From contig NZ_CP029758.2 of the NCBI RefSeq assembly GCF_004006395.2, positions 434,001 to 498,000 on the forward strand: a stretch of 64,000 nt of DNA, in the 5' to 3' direction. Source of the stretch: Clostridium sp. AWRP (GTDB lineage Bacteria > Bacillota > Clostridia > Clostridiales > Clostridiaceae). Made by a program: the position numbers and the translations under genes. The notes beneath the pieces were generated by a model. That model was not told where the DNA came from and ran no database searches. It was given only the letters and a program-made list of their open reading frames with translations. Every line of letters starts with the position of its first letter. Positions within the stretch are counted from its first letter, which is position 1. Below are positions 61,217 to 64,000 of this stretch, piece by piece.

Positions 61217-61723
61217 ATGTGGTATGCAGTTCAAGTTAGAACAGGAGAGGAAGAAAAGATAAAATTTATTTGTAATAAGTTGATATCTAATGATGTTCTA
61301 GAGGAATGTTTTATCCCTTATTATGAGAAGAAGATTAAATATATGGGTAAATGGCATATAACAAATGAAATATTGTTCCCTGGATATATATTTATGATTA
61401 GTGACCATATAGATGATTTGCTACTTAATGTAAAAAAGATTCCTAAATTAATTAAAATTCTTGGAGATGGAAAAGAGATAATACCCCTATACGATAGAGA
61501 GATAGAATTTTTAATGAGGTTTGGAAAAAAAGATCATTTTATTAAGATGTCCTATGGATATATAGAAAATGACAAGATTATAATAACAGATGGTCCAATG
61601 AAGAATTATGAAGGAACTATAAAAAGGATTGATAGGCATAAAAGAAAAGCAGTAATAGAAATAGAGTTTTTTGGAAGGGTTATGGATGTTAGTGTTGGTG
61701 TAGAAATTGTTAAAAAGATATAG
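61217..61723 (+). CDS. loaP: LoaP-type transcription antiterminator (NusG paralogue)
   Basis: 168 residues. The NGN domain (1 to about 105; WYAVQVRTGEEEKI, LFPGYIFM) and the C-terminal KOW domain (about 115-165; GPMKNYEGTIKRIDRHKRKAV) fit the specialised NusG paralogues LoaP found in Firmicute polysaccharide and secondary-metabolite clusters. It should let RNA polymerase read through terminators in the long EPS operon. ATG 61217 follows AAAAGGAGG. It lies between the priming transferase and gmd. Confidence 0.85.
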   Translation: MWYAVQVRTGEEEKIKFICNKLISNDVLEECFIPYYEKKIKYMGKWHITNEILFPGYIFMISDHIDDLLLNVKKIPKLIKILGDGKEIIPLYDREIEFLMRFGKKDHFIKMSYGYIENDKIIITDGPMKNYEGTIKRIDRHKRKAVIEIEFFGRVMDVSVGVEIVKKI

Positions 61724-61739
61724 GTTAGGAGAAGTTAGA

Positions 61740-62810
61740 ATGAAAAAAGCACTTATAACAGGAATAACAGGACAAGATGGATCATATCTATCTGAGTTTT
61801 TACTGGATAAAGGATATGAAGTTCATGGAATTATACGACGAGCAAGTACATTTAATACAAAAAGAATAGACCATTTATTTGAAAACCCCGAAATAGGAAA
61901 TAAGAAATTATTCCTTCATTATGGAGATTTAACAGATTCAAGTAATATAAACAGGATAATTGAAAAAATTAGTCCAGATGAGATTTATAATTTGGGAGCG
62001 CAAAGCCATGTTCAGGTTTCCTTTGAAGTTCCTGAATATACAGCTGAAACAGATGCATTAGGAACACTAAGAATTCTTGATTCAATAAAAGAAAACCGAC
62101 TTAAATGTAAATATTATCAAGCTTCAACCTCAGAATTATTTGGAGGTATCCCTGGTACAGCACCTCAAAGTGAAAAAACACCATTTTATCCGAGAAGTCC
62201 CTATGCAGCAGCAAAGCTATATGCATATTGGGTTACAGTTAACTATAGAGAAGCTTATAACGTATTTGCCTGTAATGGAATTTTATTTAACCATGAATCT
62301 CCAAGAAGAGGAGAAACATTCGTAACAAGAAAAATTACAAGAGCTGTTGCAAGTATTATAGCAGGAAAACAAGATATATTAACCTTAGGAAATCTTGATG
62401 CAAAAAGAGATTGGGGATATGCAGGAGATTATGTTGAAGGTATGTGGCTTATGCTTCAACAAGATAAGCCTGATGATTATGTTTTGGCAACTGGAGAAAC
62501 ACATACCGTAAGAGAATTTGTTGAACTTGCTTTTAAAGAAGCAGGCATTGAAATAGGATGGAAGGGAACAGGTATAGAAGAGAAAGGTTACGATAAAAAG
62601 AGTGGCAAGACTTTGGTTGAAATCAATCCAAGATACTTTAGGCCTACAGAAGTTGATTTATTATTAGGGAGTCCAGCAAAAGCTGAAAAGGCTTTAAAAT
62701 GGAAAAGAAAAGTTTACTTTAAGGATTTAATCCGTATGATGGTTGAAAGTGATATGAAGGAAATTGCTGGGATTGATTTAGCTAAAGACGAGGCTGCAGC
62801 ATCCAGATAA
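61740..62810 (+). CDS. gmd: GDP-mannose 4,6-dehydratase
   Basis: 356 residues of the extended short-chain dehydrogenase family. The NADP-binding motif is GITGQDGSYL (residues 8-17). STSELFG and YAAAKLYAYW carry the catalytic Thr/Ser, Glu, Tyr and Lys, and FNHESPRRGETFVTRKI is a Gmd signature. It converts GDP-mannose to GDP-4-keto-6-deoxymannose, the first step to GDP-fucose. ATG 61740 follows TTAGGAG; the gene starts 16 nt after loaP. Confidence 0.95.
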   Translation: MKKALITGITGQDGSYLSEFLLDKGYEVHGIIRRASTFNTKRIDHLFENPEIGNKKLFLHYGDLTDSSNINRIIEKISPDEIYNLGAQSHVQVSFEVPEYTAETDALGTLRILDSIKENRLKCKYYQASTSELFGGIPGTAPQSEKTPFYPRSPYAAAKLYAYWVTVNYREAYNVFACNGILFNHESPRRGETFVTRKITRAVASIIAGKQDILTLGNLDAKRDWGYAGDYVEGMWLMLQQDKPDDYVLATGETHTVREFVELAFKEAGIEIGWKGTGIEEKGYDKKSGKTLVEINPRYFRPTEVDLLLGSPAKAEKALKWKRKVYFKDLIRMMVESDMKEIAGIDLAKDEAAASR

Positions 62811-62843
62811 AAATTTTTAACTATAATTTTGGGAGATGTAATA

Positions 62844-63779
62844 ATGGAAAAGAAAAGTAAAATCTATGTAGCTGGACATAAGGGACTGGTTGGTTCAGCC
62901 ATAGTAAGAAATTTGAAATCAAAAGGTTATACAAATATAATAGGAAGAACACACAGCGAGCTTGATTTAGCAAATCAGGAAGCTGTAAGAAAGTTTTTTG
63001 AAGAAGAAAAACCCGAATATGTTTTTCTAGCTGCTGCACATGTAGGCGGGATAAATGCCAACAATACATGTCCTGCAGATTTCATTTATGAAAATTTGCA
63101 GATAGAATGCAATGTAATAAAAGCATGTCATGATTTTAAGGTTAAAAAGCTTATGTTTTTAGGAAGTTCATGCATATATCCTAAAATGTGCCCTCAGCCA
63201 ATTAAAGAGGAATACCTTTTATCAGGATATCTTGAACCTACCAATGAAGGATATGCCCTTGCTAAAATTTCAGGCTTAAAAATGTGCCAGTTCTTTAAGA
63301 GGCAGTATGGTGATAATTTTATAAGCGTTATGCCGACAAATTTGTATGGACCGCATGATAATTATAACCTACAGACTTCGCATGTTGCACCTGCACTAAT
63401 CAGAAAATTTCATGAAGCAAAAATAAGTAACGCTCCTTCTGTTGAGGTATGGGGTACTGGAAAGCCGTTAAGAGAGTTTTTGCATGTTGATGATATGGCA
63501 GATGCCTGTGTATATTTAATGGAAACATATGATGGTGAAGAGCATGTCAATATTGGGACAGGTAAGGAATTGACTATAGGGGAACTTGCGGAGATGATAA
63601 AAGAAGTTGTAGGTTTCAAAGGTGAATTGAAATTTAATCCTGAGAAACCAGATGGAACTCCAAGAAAATTACTTGATGTATCCAAGCTTATAAGTTTGGG
63701 CTGGAAATACAAGATTGAACTCAGAGATGGGTTAAAAAAAAGTTATGAATGGTATAAGGAAAATTATAAATGTTTTTAG
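62844..63779 (+). CDS. fcl: GDP-L-fucose synthase
   Basis: 311 residues of the SDR family. The NADP motif is GHKGLVGSAIV (residues 10-20). GSSCIYP carries the catalytic serine, YALAK the Tyr/Lys, and LYGPHDNY is typical of WcaG/Fcl. It epimerises and reduces the Gmd product to GDP-L-fucose, so the EPS probably contains fucose. ATG 62844 is 8 nt after GGGAG; the TTG at 62829 overlaps that site. Confidence 0.95.
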   Translation: MEKKSKIYVAGHKGLVGSAIVRNLKSKGYTNIIGRTHSELDLANQEAVRKFFEEEKPEYVFLAAAHVGGINANNTCPADFIYENLQIECNVIKACHDFKVKKLMFLGSSCIYPKMCPQPIKEEYLLSGYLEPTNEGYALAKISGLKMCQFFKRQYGDNFISVMPTNLYGPHDNYNLQTSHVAPALIRKFHEAKISNAPSVEVWGTGKPLREFLHVDDMADACVYLMETYDGEEHVNIGTGKELTIGELAEMIKEVVGFKGELKFNPEKPDGTPRKLLDVSKLISLGWKYKIELRDGLKKSYEWYKENYKCF

Positions 63780-63954
63780 TTTACATTCTGTATTTTATAC
63801 ATTTATGATATTGAATTGAAAATGTGTTTGTTTGTCAATTGCTAATTTGCGTATACAACATCATAAAGTAACAATTGTAGGCGTAATTGAAGCTAAGGTT
63901 GATCTAGTCAACTAAAGAAAATCATCAATTTAGAATGAATACATAGAAAAATAT

Positions 63955-64000
63955 ATGGCTGAAAAAGAATTGGATTTAACCGCAACACTGGATGATAAGA
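63955..64000 (+). other. Possible start of an open frame cut by the window end
   Basis: ATG 63955 opens a frame (MAEKELDLTATLDDK) that runs off the window. There is no clear ribosome site before it, and the frame is open from 63934. Too short to name. The rest of 63780-63954 holds no recognisable signal. Confidence 0.25.

Noticed and set aside
61217..61723. Housekeeping NusG
   Set aside because: The gene sits inside an EPS cluster and not next to secE or ribosomal protein genes, so it is better called a LoaP-type paralogue.

Overview
The window looks like the chromosome of an anaerobic, spore-forming, nitrogen-fixing Clostridium (sensu stricto). The evidence is AT-rich DNA, strong GGAGG-type ribosome sites, a cwlJ-gerQ spore pair, a C. 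pasteurianum-style nif cluster (two PII genes after nifH, a NifN-NifB fusion, split homocitrate synthase) and many CWB2 cell-wall proteins. It resembles the C. ljungdahlii / autoethanogenum / kluyveri group, but that placement is inference from gene content, not a database match.

Layout. 0-2.5 kb: two tandem amino-acid permeases, the first cut by the window edge. 3-8.3 kb: chemoreceptor, soluble histidine kinase, TtcA-like PP-loop protein, a small hypothetical, and gerQ/cwlJ on the minus strand. 8.4-13.9 kb: a CWB2-only protein and a large S-layer-like CWB2 protein with Ig-like domains. 14.1-22 kb: accessory zone with a REP-associated tyrosine transposase (RAYT), its palindromic repeats, small hypotheticals, a LysM-CAP protein, a phosphoesterase, a secreted M16 peptidase and an HTH plus molybdate-binding-like regulator. 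22.3-33.4 kb: nifH-nifI1-nifI2-nifD-nifK-nifE-nifN/B-nifV(omega)-nifV(alpha), all on the plus strand. 33.5-38.5 kb: two more CWB2 proteins. 38.7-43.6 kb: minus-strand operon of a secreted protein, an ABC exporter and a two-component system. 44-49.9 kb: two TolC-like exported proteins, a lipoprotein, a WG-repeat protein and a SLAP-domain S-layer assembly-type protein. 50-54.6 kb: two CWB2 proteins and a membrane protein sharing a C-terminal domain with one of them. 54.6-63.8 kb: exopolysaccharide locus (Wzz/YveK, CpsB phosphatase, BY-kinase, two small DUF proteins, two small sigma-like factors, priming sugar transferase, LoaP, gmd, fcl).

The genes fall into three working groups. The nif operon builds and controls a Mo-nitrogenase. 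The CWB2, SLAP, WG and TolC-like proteins form a cell-surface programme. The EPS locus probably makes a fucose-containing polymer controlled by tyrosine phosphorylation and LoaP antitermination.

The most unusual content is non-coding. Three families of short mobile repeats are scattered through the window: (i) about 50-nt palindromes around TGCCTGTCAC that flank the RAYT gene and recur nine times between 14.1 and 33.5 kb; (ii) about 126-135-nt two-hairpin elements, with compensatory stem changes, that look like non-autonomous IS200/IS605-type elements inserted next to TTTAT; (iii) arrays of a 7-nt unit (TTGTGAA-like), often just in front of ribosome binding sites. Copies of the first two families contain the stop codons of five genes, including nifE and nifV(alpha). 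A three-way RNA structure is also predicted between nifH and nifI1.
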